Positions 10,572 to 22,222 of a stretch of 64,000 nucleotides of DNA are shown here, one piece after another. A program made the position numbers and the translations under genes. Within the stretch, counting starts at the first letter, position 1. Each line of letters starts with the position of its first letter. A model generated the notes under the pieces. The model had not been told where the DNA came from, searched no databases, and saw only the letters and a program-made list of their open reading frames with translations. The stretch is from Gymnothorax reevesii (lineage: Eukaryota; Chordata; Actinopteri; Anguilliformes; Muraenidae), in assembly GCA_029721435.1 (NCBI GenBank), contig CM056574.1, forward strand, positions 33,064,001 to 33,128,000, read 5' to 3'.

Positions 10572-10829
10572 TATTGTAACCACTAAGATATTAGGGCTGC
10601 AGCATCCGATAGGCACGTCTCAGGCCATTTAAAAGCAGAACGTGAAAGACGTCATCACGTGAGGCCTGGGGCAGGGGTCTAGTGCTGACGCTGTAGCCAG
10701 ACCCCATTATTATAATGGAGACTGCGAGGACCATCTTTTAGCTGGCTGTTAGGGCAAACACGCTGAGACCTTCCGCCTCAGCTAGGACCCTCCTTGGCCT
10801 AGTTGCACGGTGTTTACAATAGCCATTTA

Positions 10830-11083
10830 AACCTGATTGTGTTTCCTTGTGTCTACATGACAAGGTAAAACATTCAAGGGTATGTGAACTTATTATCAGG
10901 GCCGTTTGGGTGATTTCAGCTATCATTATGATTTAAAAAGGAGCCAAACATCTACGTATGTGTTGATAATGATCACTATCCTTAAATGAAAGAAAAGCTT
11001 TTTGCATGATAAATCATATTTTCAAAGTGAATGGCAACATTTCACAAATTCAGCTAGGGTATGCAAACGTTTGAACACAATTG
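10830..11083. mobile_element. Tc1-like element, one end only
   Basis: The right end reads GGGTATGCAAACGTTTGAAC followed by ACAATTG and then TA (11084-11085). This is a familiar teleost Tc1 terminus. A related inner motif GGGTATGTGAAC lies near 10878, and the stretch ATTATGATTTAAAAAGGAGC (about 10925) also belongs to this family's subterminal region. The left end and transposase are missing. Confidence 0.65.
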
Positions 11084-12045
11084 TACATTGCAAGAAAATA
11101 GAATATTCTGAGACAAATAAAGACATACAATCTTACACAGCTAATGGTATAGTACTGTCCAAGAGCAAGATCAAATTAGAAAAGAAATGAAGGATAATCA
11201 AAGGGACTTTATGTAAACCATAGTACATTCCTGCTGGTGAGCAAGGCCAGATTATGAACTGGGCAAGTGGAGCCTGGGACGGCACAGGGGTCTCCAGCAC
11301 CGTAGGCTTGGCATACAGACCAAGACTGCCAGACTTGGCAGTTGAAAACCAGCCTGGCCCTTGACATGCGCAGCACCCACGGACAGCTAGGGCCCCTTGC
11401 CAAATAGAGAGGGCTGATCATTGGAGGCGCAAAAATTTTGAGGTGAACACTTGGGCCTTTGGGCCTGTCAGTGTACATTGTGTGAAATAACCTCTTGGGC
11501 TTCTGGGTCCATCGTACATATGGTTGAGCGTTTTTCCAGCGCATGTGGAGCTGTGTGTGCACTTCTTTTCAATTTAATAACTACAATTATAATTTAAAAA
11601 CTCATTAAAACTCTGTTTTCTGTTGATTATGGAGATCACTCCCTGGGTGTTTGGTCACATGACGCGACAGGCAGTGCAGCAAGAAAAAAAAAAAGAGCAG
11701 CAAAGAGGACAGATGGTGAGCTGCACAACGAGTGAGTTGTTCTGAAAAACACACACAACTTCTTCAATTTTGCCGTTCGGGTTCAGGTTGTTGGATGACG
11801 AGGTAGAGCTGGTGAATGTCTGCGGTCTTATGAAACGTTTGTTGAAGACGATAGAGTAGAGATCCGGTATTCCTGGGTCGCTCCGGTAGGTTGGACCGGA
11901 GCTTTCATCAAATATTTGAGTGTCTGTGTTTTTTTTTTTTTTTAATTATTATTCTACTTTATTGGTCTAACTGGTGGAGGTAGAGCTATACCCTGATCAT
12001 AAATATTATTTAGCAAAGTCGGCCCACGTAACTGAACTGTACAAA
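11084..12045. other. Unclassified intergenic sequence
   Basis: I see no gene. There is an A run at 11681-11692 and a T run at 11929-11944. No conserved reading frame or recognised repeat is present. Confidence 0.5.
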
Positions 12046-15000
12046 GCTTCTCCTCTCCTCCCCACACACATGGACATGCTGTGCTTCTCCTCTCCTCCCC
12101 ATACACAGGGACATGTTGTCCTTCTCCTCTCCTCCCCACACACAGAGACATGCTGTGCTTCCCATCTCCTCCCCACACACATGGACATGTTGTTCTTCTC
12201 CTCTCCTCCCCACACACATGGACATGCTGTGCTTCTCCTCTCCTCCCCACACACATGCACATGCTGTGCTGCTCCTCTCCTCCCCACACACAGGGACATG
12301 CTGTGCTTCTCCTCTCCTCCCCACACACATGCTGTGCTTCTCCTCTTCTCCCCACACACAGGCACATGCTGTGTTTCTTCTCTCTTCCCCACACACATGC
12401 TGTGCTTCTCCTCTCCTCCCCACACACATGCTGTGCTTCTCCTCTCCCCCCCACACACATGGACATGTTGTGCTTCTCCTCTCCACCCCACACACAGGGA
12501 CATGCTGTGTTTCTCCTCTCCTCCCCACACACAGGGACATGCTGTGCTTCTCCTCTCCTCCCCACACACAGGGACATGCTGAGCTTTTCCTCTCCTCCCC
12601 ACACACATGGACATGTTGTGCTTCTCCTCTCCTCCCCACACACAGGGACATGCTGTGCTTCTCCTCTCCTCCCCACACACAGGGACATGTTGTGCTTCTC
12701 CTCTCCTCCCCACACACATGCACATGCTGTGTTTCTCCTCTCCTCCCCACACACATGGACATGCTGTTGTTCTCCTCTCCTCCCCACACACAGGGACATG
12801 CTGTGCTTCTCCTCTCCTCCCCACACACAGGGACATGCTGTGCTTCTCCTCTCCTCCACACACGCATGCACATGCTGTGTTTCTCCTCTCCTCCCCACAC
12901 ACATGGACATGCTGTGCTCCTCCTCTCCTCCCCACACACAGGGACATGCTGTGCTTCTCCTCTCCTCCCCACACACAGGGACATGCTGTGCTTCTCCTCG
13001 CCTCCCCACTCACAGGGCCATGTTGTGCTTCTCCTCTCCTCCCCACACACAGGGACATGCTGTGCTGCTCCTCTCCTCCCCACACACATGGACATGCTGT
13101 GCTTCTCCTCTCCTCCCCACACACAGGGACATGCTGTGCTGCTCCTCTCCTCCCCACACACATGGACATGCTGTGCTTCTCCTCTCCTCCCCACACACAT
13201 GGACATGCTGTGCTTCTCCTCTCCTCCCCACACACAGGGACATGCTGTGTTTCTCCTCTCCTCCCCACACACAGGGACATGCTGTGCTTCTCCTCTCCTC
13301 CCCACACACATGCACATGCTGTGGTTCTCCTCTCCTCCCCACACACATGGACATGCTGTGCTTCTCCTCTCCTCCCCACACACATGGACATGCTGTGCTC
13401 CTCCTCTCCTCCCCACACACAGGGACATGCTGTTCTTCTCCTCTCCTCCCCACACACAGGGACATGCTGTGCTTCTCCTCGCCTCCCCACTCACAGGGCC
13501 ATGTTGTGCTTCTCCTCTCCTCCCCACACACAGGGACATGCTGTGCTGCTCCTCTCTTCCCCACACACATGGACATGCTGTGTTTCTCCTCTCCTCCCCA
13601 CACACAGGGACATGCTGTGCTTCTCCTCTCCTCCCCACACACAGGGACATGTTGTTCTTCTCCTCTCCTCCCCACACATAGGGACATGCTGTTCTTCTCC
13701 TCTCCTCCCCACACACATGGACATGCTGTGCTTCTCCTCTCCTCCCCACACACAGGGACATGCTGTGCTTCTCCTCTCCTCCCCACACACATGGACATGC
13801 TGTTGTTCTCCTCTCCTCCCCACACACATGGACATGCTGTGCTTCTCCTCTCCTCCCCAGACACATGGACATGCTGTGCTTCTCCTCTCCTCCCCACACA
13901 CAGGGACATGCTGTGCTTCTCCTCTCCTCCCCACACACATGCACATGCTGTTGTTCTCCTCTCCTCCCCACACACATGCACATGCTGTGCTTCTCCTCTC
14001 CTCCCCACACACAGGGACATGCTGTTCTTCTCCTCTCCTCCCCACACACATGGACATGCTGTGTTTCTCCTCTCCTCCCCACACACAGGGACATGCTGTG
14101 CTTCTCCTCTCCTCCCCACACATAGGGACATGCTGTTCTTCTCCTCTCCTCCCCACACACATGGACATGCTGTGCTTCTCCTCGCCTCCCCACTCACAGG
14201 GCCATGCTGTGCTTCTCCTCTCCTCCCCACACACATGGACATGCTGTGCTTCTCCTCTCCTCCCCAGACACATGGACATGCTGTGCTTCTCCTCTCCTCC
14301 CCAGACACATGGACATGCTGTGCTTCTTCTCTCCTCGCCACACACAGGGACATGCTGTGCTTCTCCTCTCCTCCACACACACATGCACATGCTGTTGTTC
14401 TCCTCTCCTCCTCACACACATGCACATGCTGTTCTTCTCCTCTCCTCCCCACACACAGGGACATGCTGTGCTTCTCCTCTCCTCCCCACACACAGGGACA
14501 TGCTGTGCTTCTCCTCTCCTCCCCACACACATGGACATGCTGTGCTTCTCCTCTCCTCCCCAGACACATGGACATGCTGTGCTTCTCCTCTCCTCCCCAG
14601 ACACATGGATATGCTGTGCTTCTCCTCTCCTCCCCACACACAGGGACATGCTGTGCTTCTCCTCTCCTCCCCACACACATGCACATGCTGTGCTTCTCCT
14701 CTCCTCCCCACACACATGCACATGCTGTTGTTCTCCTCTCCTCCCCACACACATGCACATGCTGTGCTTCTCCTCTCCTCCCCAGACACATGGACATGCT
14801 GTGCTTCTCCTCTCCTCCCCACACACATGGACATGCTGTGTTTCTCCTCTCCTCCCCACACACAGGGACATGCTGTGCTCCTCCTCTCCTCCCCACACAT
14901 AGGGACATGCTGTTCTTCTCCTCTCCTCCCCACACACATTGACATGCTGTGCTGCTCCTCTCCTCCCCACACACAGGGACATGCTGTGCTTCTCCTCGCC

Positions 15001-15474
15001 TCCCCACACACAGGGGCATGCTGTGCTTCTCCTCTCCTTCCCACACACATGGAGATGCTGTGCTTCTCCTCTCCTCCCCAGACACATGGACATGCTGTGC
15101 TTCTCCTCTCCTCCCCACACACAGGGACATGCTGTGCTTTTCCTCTCCTCCCCACACACATGCACATGCTGTGTTTCTCCTCTCCTCCCCACACACATGC
15201 ACATGCTGTGCTTCTCCTCTCCTCCCCACACACAGGGACATGCTGTGCTTCTCCTCTCCTCCCCACACACATGGACATGCTGTGCTTCTCCTCTCCTCCC
15301 CACACACATGGACATGCTGTGCTTCTCCTCTCCTCCCCACACACATGGACATGCTGTGCTTCTCCTCTTCTCCCCACACACATGGACATGCTGTTGTTCT
15401 CCTCTCCTCCCCACACACAGGGACATGCTGTGTTTCTCCTCTCCTCCCCACACACATGGACATGCTGTGCTGTG
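12046..15474. repeat. Giant 37-bp minisatellite, about 92 units
   Basis: The unit is a pyrimidine tract CTTCTCCTCTCCTCCCC, then ACACACA, then TGGACATGCTGTG. Spacing between successive GACATG motifs is 37 bases. Common variants replace TGGACATG with GGGACATG or TGCACATG, GTGCTTC with GTTGTTC or GTGCTGC, and CACACA with CAGACA. A few units near 12320-12440 are about 12 bases shorter because GGACATG is missing. Very long reading frames in all six frames cross the array. They follow from the period: 37 is not a multiple of 3, so if a unit lacks stops in one frame it lacks them in all three. I do not call these genes. Confidence 0.97.
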
Positions 15475-15475
15475 T

Positions 15476-17695
15476 CTACTGTTCAGCTTTGGAGGAACAT
15501 CATGGGGAGTGGGGTTGGAAAGATAAAAAATATAGCAGTTTCGGGTCGGGTTTGACTTTTTGGGCCCAATCTAAGCTCAGTAACGGTAACAGTGAGAGAT
15601 GGAAATGAACGGTAGACGCACAGTACAATGCTACATTTTGACGACTTTTAATTAGTCATGGTATTGTGTCTTGGATGTTAATGCACTACAGAACCATGTT
15701 ATAACCAGAGATCACGTCTTGTTTCAGCTCGGCTGGAGGAGGCTCTCTAGCGACAGTTATAGTAGTAATGTGCGGCTATTTATCACCCTAATTGATAACA
15801 CACGGTAATACAGTTGAAAGTTTTACGGTATTAAAATTTGGATACCGCCCAACCCTAAATTATAATAAAAAGGCTTCCAAGTACTTCAGATCATTATGCT
15901 ACAGTATATCTGCAAAAGATAAATTATAATACCACACCTTTCTTTATTATTTCTTCACTTTCATATTTAGAAATAATAAAATAATGCGTTGCCATGCACT
16001 ACAGTTTTTTTCTGAATGAGTATGCAAAACTAAAAGTACAAACAGTTTGCTTCACCTGAAGCAAACCAGTGTCTACAATTTATTGTCCTTAGATAACTAA
16101 AGCACAATGTATCCAAATAGTTTTAAAATTATTTTAAACCTAACAGCCATTATTCAATAATCTTTTCTGTGTTATATTATCATCACTTCAGCTGCATTAC
16201 TATTTTGATTATGAAGACAGATTAAACATGCCATAGGCCTTTTGTTACAAGTTAGGGAGTAAGGACTCACTGATATTTAAAATCTATCCTGCAAAGTATA
16301 AAAATTTAGACCAATAAAATCATTGTATCTTGTGCAGGATAATCGCAGTTACAATATATTAATATGATTTTTGATAGACTGTTGTCATTTAGAGAAATAG
16401 ATTATTACTACAGTAGGGCAAGTGATGTTCATTTGTTATCATTTCTTGTTGAACACTCACTTAAATGTATCCACAGAATCTTGAGTTGGGGGCCGAGTTA
16501 ATATTCACATCTGATCTGACACAAAGAGATAGTAAACATGGAAGGTGAGAAGAGTTAATTATTAACACTACATAACACTCCTTTATGAATTAATGAAACA
16601 AAGCAATGTAAAATATGATTCCAATGTGATTATTATCTGTCTGTCTGTTTATGTGTTGTCTATCTGTCTATTTATGCATTAATGTTTCGTGGGATGAAAT
16701 GTTGTTCATAAACGCTACATTGTTATTGTTTATTGCTCTGTTATTGTCCTACAGATTCACATCAGACATTCTCTGATGCAAGCTCTTTAATGAAAGAAAA
16801 ATAAAAGGCAGCTTCACTGTTGGTACTGTTTCAATAGTTTTCAATATTTATAGACAAACTGACGGTTTGCCTTGCGCAAAGACCCAATGACCTCAGCTGT
16901 TGCGACATGCAGCCAGATATGCACAGACCTGAATGATAAATATTCACTAACTATTGTTTTTTCACTGGATGGATTAGAAATGATGCTTTGTTAGATGCTG
17001 ATCTGCTGCTGAGCTACAGGGAGACTTACTGTAACTTCAGTGTAATATTTACGCACAGTGAGAGCTCTGGAGAGTTTTTGGGACTCTTGATAAACCGATA
17101 GGATAACACACATAGCAGGGCTCTGGACTGACTTTATTCACTAATGCGCCTAACCTTTTTTTTTTAAGTGCACCTGCAGTTTTGCCGTTTGTTTTATAGG
17201 CTACTTTAAAAAAAGAAAAAAAGTCAAGAGCGTGATGCTCAGGTGAGGGAATGACATTGACATTTTGACATTGTGTAAATTGGCAACTTAGTAGCCAAAT
17301 AGTTTAGGTATTTATTTTCGTTGCGTTTAAAAGCATCCAAAAAAAAGGAGAGAAAAGTTGGCCATCAATATCATGAACTTGGATTTGAACCCTGCTTCTC
17401 TGCGTGAAAAACACATACCATGGAGCTATCTGGACTGTGAACACCAAAGGCATTCAGCAGACTTCTTATTGGTCAAATAAAGTTCCCCCCCAGCAATCTG
17501 GGTTGTGTGACATGGTGTCAGTGCCTTTCTTTAACTGGTTAAATAGCTTATTTTTCTCCCGTTCAGATTGGGGACAGTTTAGGACAGTATGTCTTAATCT
17601 GGGACTGTCACCAAAAATCGGGCACGCCCGTCGCCCAGTCACTTTCCCCACCAGAAGTGGTAGCCGTGCTGTGCCACCTGCCATGGCAGCCACTC
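15476..17695. other. Unclassified AT-rich intergenic sequence
   Basis: No gene is visible. A short (TCTG)/(TCTA) run lies at about 16636-16676. The rest looks like low-copy or decayed sequence. Confidence 0.5.
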
Positions 17696-17696
17696 C

Positions 17697-17937
17697 TGCT
17701 AACAGCTGCCACTGGAAGTGCCGCGGCAGCTGCCACAAACTGCACTTGTACTGACAGCTGCCACTGGAAGCGTCGCGGCAGCTTCCACAAGCTGCACTTT
17801 TACTGGCAGCTGCCACAGGAAGTGCCGCGGCAGCTGCCGCAAACTACACTTGTACTGGCAGCTGCCACAGGAAGTGCCGCGGCAGCTGCCGCAAACTACA
17901 CTTGTACTGGCAGCTGCCACTGGAGCTGCCGCTGCCA
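17697..17937. repeat. 52-bp GC-rich tandem repeat with CAGCTG and CCGCGG cores
   Basis: Between four and five copies of a unit contain GGCAGCTGCCAC, GGAAGTGCCGCGGCAGCTGC and CTACACTTGTACT. Spacing between TACTGGCAGC motifs is 52 bases. Each unit holds short palindromes (GGCAGCTGCC, CCGCGG). The stretch is strikingly GC-rich against AT-rich flanks. Confidence 0.93.
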
Positions 17938-17956
17938 ATTTTTGCGGTTGCCCCTA

Positions 17957-18163
17957 CACTGTAAAAAAAAACGTTGTCTCAACTGAAAAAAGTTAGAGTC
18001 CAGGCTGCCTTGAAATTTCAAGTTAACTGAATTTAAGATTATAAGTTGAATATTACCTCAACTTGTCATCTCAAGTTCAATGAGCTTAAAATTTTAAGGC
18101 AGCCTGGACACGAACTTTTTTCAGTTGAGACAGCATTTTTTTTTTTTTTTTTTTTTTACAGTG
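17957..18163. mobile_element. Palindromic MITE with CACTGTAAAAAA ends
   Basis: The left end is CACTGTAAAAAA and the right end is TTTTTTACAGTG, flanked by TA on both sides. The arms are almost fully complementary over about 100 bp. Shared segments include TCTCAACTGAAAAAAGTT and TCCAGGCTGCCTT. The right arm has an expanded T run (18136-18157). This is a very common teleost type. Confidence 0.92.
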
Positions 18164-18272
18164 TACTGGGAAACTGATGCACCTTGGGAGGTGTCGGGAA
18201 CAGGTTCCCCGATGTCCTGGGGAAGCTTTGGGAGCGTCACAAGCCATCCGGAACCATCAGAAGAACTGCGAC

Positions 18273-18298
18273 AAATTTCAATGCATGCATTGAAATTT
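18273..18298. repeat. Perfect 26-bp palindrome
   Basis: The sequence is self-complementary from AAATTTCAATGCA to TGCATTGAAATTT with no spacer. It lies between two direct copies of CGGGAACAGG (about 18194 and 18326). Confidence 0.9.
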
Positions 18299-18342
18299 TT
18301 CCCGATGTGCTCCCAACGTTTTGCCGGGAACAGGCCGGGGAT

Positions 18343-19418
18343 CCCTGCAAAAAATTTTCCATCAGACTTCTATGAAATTTTATTTTAGTTGAACAGCATA
18401 TTCTATAGGATTTTCCATGTGCTCTATAGGAATTTCCTGGAAACCTATAAAGCACCTCTATGGAAAAGAAAGTCATATAAGATTATTGCTGTTCTATAAG
18501 ACCTTCCTATAGAACACCCCAGTTGAAAAACCTGTTCTATAGGACTTTGATGGACCTTCTAATAGAACATAAGCTTAATGGGAAAGACATATTAAATAAG
18601 GGTTAAATAAAAATAAAAATAAATCTTATGACTCCTTGCAACGCTCTGTTGAAGGGTCAATTTACCTTATATGTACCCGAGCTCTAGAAGTGAGAGACCG
18701 GACTAATGGTATGAAAATGTGCAATGTGCAGTGATATCCACAATACTGAAGTCGCAAGGAAATCTTGTCCCTTTTAACTTTAAGGTGTGCTTAAGCACAT
18801 GGGGTACCAGGCTCATACCAACTCATTGATTCTCTGATCTGACCATTGATTGACTGACTGATAGCAGTATATCAACATAGCAGTATTACAGTTACGGTAT
18901 ATGAAGACCTTTTTCCATTTCTTTGGCAGCAATTAAAAAATATAATTGTACGACCTTACAACTTTATTATGCTATAATGGAAAACTCGTGTTCCTCTTTT
19001 GCTTATGAAGGCACTCAGTTTCTTTTGAATTCCTTAAGACACTGAGATATGCGACAATAATGGGCCATCAGTTGCTGGATAGCTCAATCGGTTAAAGCAC
19101 TGCGCTGTGGAGTAGATGGGTCCGGGCTTGAGCCCCGGACAGAGTAGCGCACAATTGGCCATTGTGCTAGAGGGATGCAAATTCGGAAAGGTTTGCTGGG
19201 AAGGGTAATGCCATATGGTTTCTTTGTTTGTCGCCCTCCAGATTCAGGTGGGATTGAAGATTCCAAAAAGGAAAAGTTATACAAGAGCTGTTCTATAGAA
19301 ATTTTCTGTGGAACTGTCTCCTATAGAAACTTGTTTTCTTTAGGACTCGAGGTACTAAAGTTCTATAGAATTTTATTGAATTTTCCTATTGGATTCCTAT
19401 TGCACATTTTTTGCAGGG
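18343..19418 (-). mobile_element. Element E, copy 1 (TATAG-rich, TA-flanked family carrying a SINE)
   Basis: It begins CCCTGCAAAAAATT and ends ATTTTTTGCAGGG. The body is full of short TTCTATAGAA-type motifs near both ends. Strand is given relative to copies 2 and 3 (25883-27485 and 56683-57570). All three copies share CTTAAGCACATGGGGTACCA-like sequence and an internal tRNA-derived SINE. The 19418 end abuts Tc1-like copy C5 through TA. The other end abuts unrelated sequence. No transposase is visible. Confidence 0.82.
19074..19275 (+). repeat. tRNA-derived SINE inside element E copy 1
   Basis: An A-box-like TAGCTCAATCGG (19080-19091) and a degenerate B box within GGGCTTGAGCCCC are spaced as in a tRNA. 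The head resembles tRNA-Lys. The body (CGCACAATTGGCCATTGTGC, then GGTGGGATTGAAGATTCC) matches the independent longer copy at 28425-28890. Confidence 0.75.
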
Positions 19419-19937
19419 TAGGCACTTCCACATCTCAACACCATCACAGCCGCTGGCTTTTTAACTGATAACAATCTGGTCGGTCCTTTTCCTCTGTAGC
19501 CCGGAAGACACAACGTCCATGATTTCCAAAAACAATTTGAAATATGGTCTCACCAGATCCTAGCACACTTTTCCACTTTGCGTCAGTCCATCTCCGATGA
19601 GCTTGGGCCCAGAGAAGCCGGTGGCGTTTCTGGGTGTTGTTGATATATGGCTTTCCCTTTGCATGGTAGAGTTTTTAACTTGCACTCGTCAATGTAGCGA
19701 GTGTCAAAGCAATTGACACTGGTTTTTCACAGTGTTCCTGAGCCAACATGGTAATATCCTTTACAACATGATATCATTTCTCAATGCAGTGCCGCCTGAT
19801 AGACTGACGATCATGGGCATTCAGTGTTGGTTTTCGGCTCTGCCGCTTACATGCAGAGATATCTCCGGATTCTCTGAATGATATTATGGGCTGTAGATGA
19901 TGAAATCCCTAAATTCCTTGCAATTACACGTTGAGAA

Positions 19938-22222
19938 CACGGTTATTATAGTTAACTAAAACTAAAACTAGCTGTGACAAAATAATTTAGTTAACTGAAA
20001 TAAAAATAAAAATGTCAATTTTTTAAAAAACGAAAAATAAATAAAAACTTCAATGGACAATACAAAACTAACTAAAACTAAACTGAATTGCAGATAAAAT
20101 TAGCTTTGTTTTCGTTGATAGTTTCGTTTTCTCCCTCAATTACTGTCCTGTTCAGTCAGAGTTAACCGGTTGCTTCCAGAGGGGGGAAGCATAGCGGCTA
20201 TTAGCTGCCGTGGTTGCTGCAGGCGTCAGCCGAAGATGATGCTTCACGTGCACAATTCAGCCAAAAGGGTCTAGCTGCAAACGCACGAAGGAGTGGAGCT
20301 CCACTACTTCTCTAACTCAGCGCCGTCATAACGGCTCACAGTCCTTTGGGGCCCACAAAACCCACAGTAGACGCCATGACAAAATTTTATTAATATTAAT
20401 ATTAATATTAATTCTAATGCATCAGAGTTTAAACAAAGCCATTAAGGCATGCAATATTGATGAAATACAGTTCTGTAACCCCCTTCTTTTAAAATGGTTC
20501 AATCCATGCTTCATGCTCGTATTGGAACATTGTCTGTGCGTTTTTGCTGGCGACGTCGCGAACTAAGGCAGCAAACAGGGATCACTGTCCTTGCGAATAT
20601 GATGTCCAAGAGCAAACAAACACACGCAAATCTTGACGCCAGAAAAGACTAGAGAGAGGACAGAGAGAGCAAAGCAGGGGTCCAGAATATTACAAAATTC
20701 TTTTCAAAGAGAGGTGAGAATATTAAACTAGCTTGCTATGTTAGCTGTTCAGGCTGGCTATTCAGCTGCTTACGTTACGTTAAAGGAACATGCAGTCAGC
20801 TGAGTAAATAATCGCCTGACAAGAATGACATTACTCAGTTATTAATGGTATCATCTACAGAAAAGATCGGTAAGGTTATCATTCGCCAGCCATCATAATA
20901 TGCCGTCAAAAAATTTGGTAGCAGCAGCCTAGGACACGTTCCTCCGTTCTTATGAGTGGTTACTGCATACTCAGCTCTCTCTAGCTGTAATTGACTGTAC
21001 ACGCTAGGTTTGGCTAGCGAACTACATGTAGTCAGTGCGGTAACCTTAGGTGTAACTTAAGTAATCGCTTGTTAAGGCTGACATTACTTTTACCTTAATT
21101 GTTTACTAAAACTAAACTGCCACTTTAGCCTGTTGACATAAGTCTTGCTCACGCGGGGGGTAATTTTACAGAGCTTGCCCTCCTTCTAATAATAGCAAAA
21201 TGAGGCTGGGTGCTTAGAGCTATGGTGCTGAGAGGCCCATTTAGATCCTGTTTATTCCAAGACTCGGTAGGTTAGTTCTTCATCAGTTGTTCCATGGAAC
21301 ATAACCGGCCCATTTAGATCATGTTTATTCCAAGACTCGGTAGGTTAGTTCTTCATCAGTTGTTCCATGGAACATAACCATAAATGTTTACGAAAGTGAT
21401 ATGAAATGGAACAATTAAACCTTCATGCACTGCTACTTCAGAATCAGCTGTAGTCACTTCATCTGAACCTGACCCAGCAATAGATCCTCACCACCAGCAG
21501 TCTGAATATGTTTTTGATGGTGAGTAAATTAGTGAATAAGACAACTAGTAATTCATAATTCACGTATTGATACTCTCTTTGTTGAGTGGTTAATTTTAAA
21601 AAAGGAAAAATTGGGTGTATTTCATTAGGCACTGTCAAGAACACTGAGAAACAGAAAAACAATGAATAACATCATAATATATTGTCGTTAAAGAGTGGCA
21701 ATGAAAAGTCGGGGGCGGGGGCCCACACCGATATTCTGTCAGGGGCCCCAGAATTCCAAGCAACTGCCTTGCGCACATTCAGTGAAGACGATGGTTAGCT
21801 CTCAAACATGGCAAAAGCTGCGGAAATAACTGAGCATGAATGACTGTATGGGGTGAGATGGATTGGATTTTTTTTTTCCCAGTTATATTGGTATCATCAG
21901 TGTCACATGTTAAAAAAGATGATGGTTAAAGAATACAGGATTAATAAAGGACTCGGTAAAAACATATTTGCTGTCATACATTCTTTTATCATTGTCAGCT
22001 TCTACAAATTAAGGCCTTCCTCCTAATAGCTGAAAAACTAAAACTAAGACTAAAACTAAATAAAAACTAAACTGAAACTAGGGAATTCCTCAAAATAAAA
22101 ACTAAACTAAAACTGCTTAATCACTCGTTCAGCTAACTAAAACTAAACTGAAATAAAAAAGCAAACTGTAAAACTAAATAAAAATAAAAACTAATGAAAA
22201 TTTCAAAACTATAATAACCTTG
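19938..22222. mobile_element. hAT-like element, 2.3 kb, non-autonomous
   Basis: The ends CACGGTTATTATAGTT and AACTATAATAACCTTG are inverted. The 8-bp flank GTTGAGAA is duplicated exactly (19930-19937 and 22223-22230). This duplication falls within the Tc1-like C5 sequence, and C3 shows the empty site. Both subterminal regions are rich in AAAACTAAAACTA. No hAT transposase frame is visible. An (ATTAAT)n run lies at 20388-20412. Confidence 0.9.
21234..21379. repeat. Two-copy 73-bp tandem duplication inside the hAT element
   Basis: GGCCCATTTAGATC begins each copy and CCATGGAACATAACC ends each. Only one or two bases differ, so the duplication looks recent. Confidence 0.92.

Noticed and set aside
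12046..15474. CRISPR-like array
   Set aside because: Units are contiguous 37-bp tandem repeats with no unique spacers, in a eukaryotic repeat landscape.
12010..15608. Very long reading frames (up to about 980 codons) in several frames of both strands
   Set aside because: They are a by-product of a 37-bp stop-free tandem unit. No start context, splice signals or non-repeat domain supports a gene.
19074..19140. Possible functional tRNA gene (A- and B-box-like motifs)
   Set aside because: It cannot form a full cloverleaf by eye, the B box is degenerate, and the same sequence is dispersed within element E. It is a SINE head.
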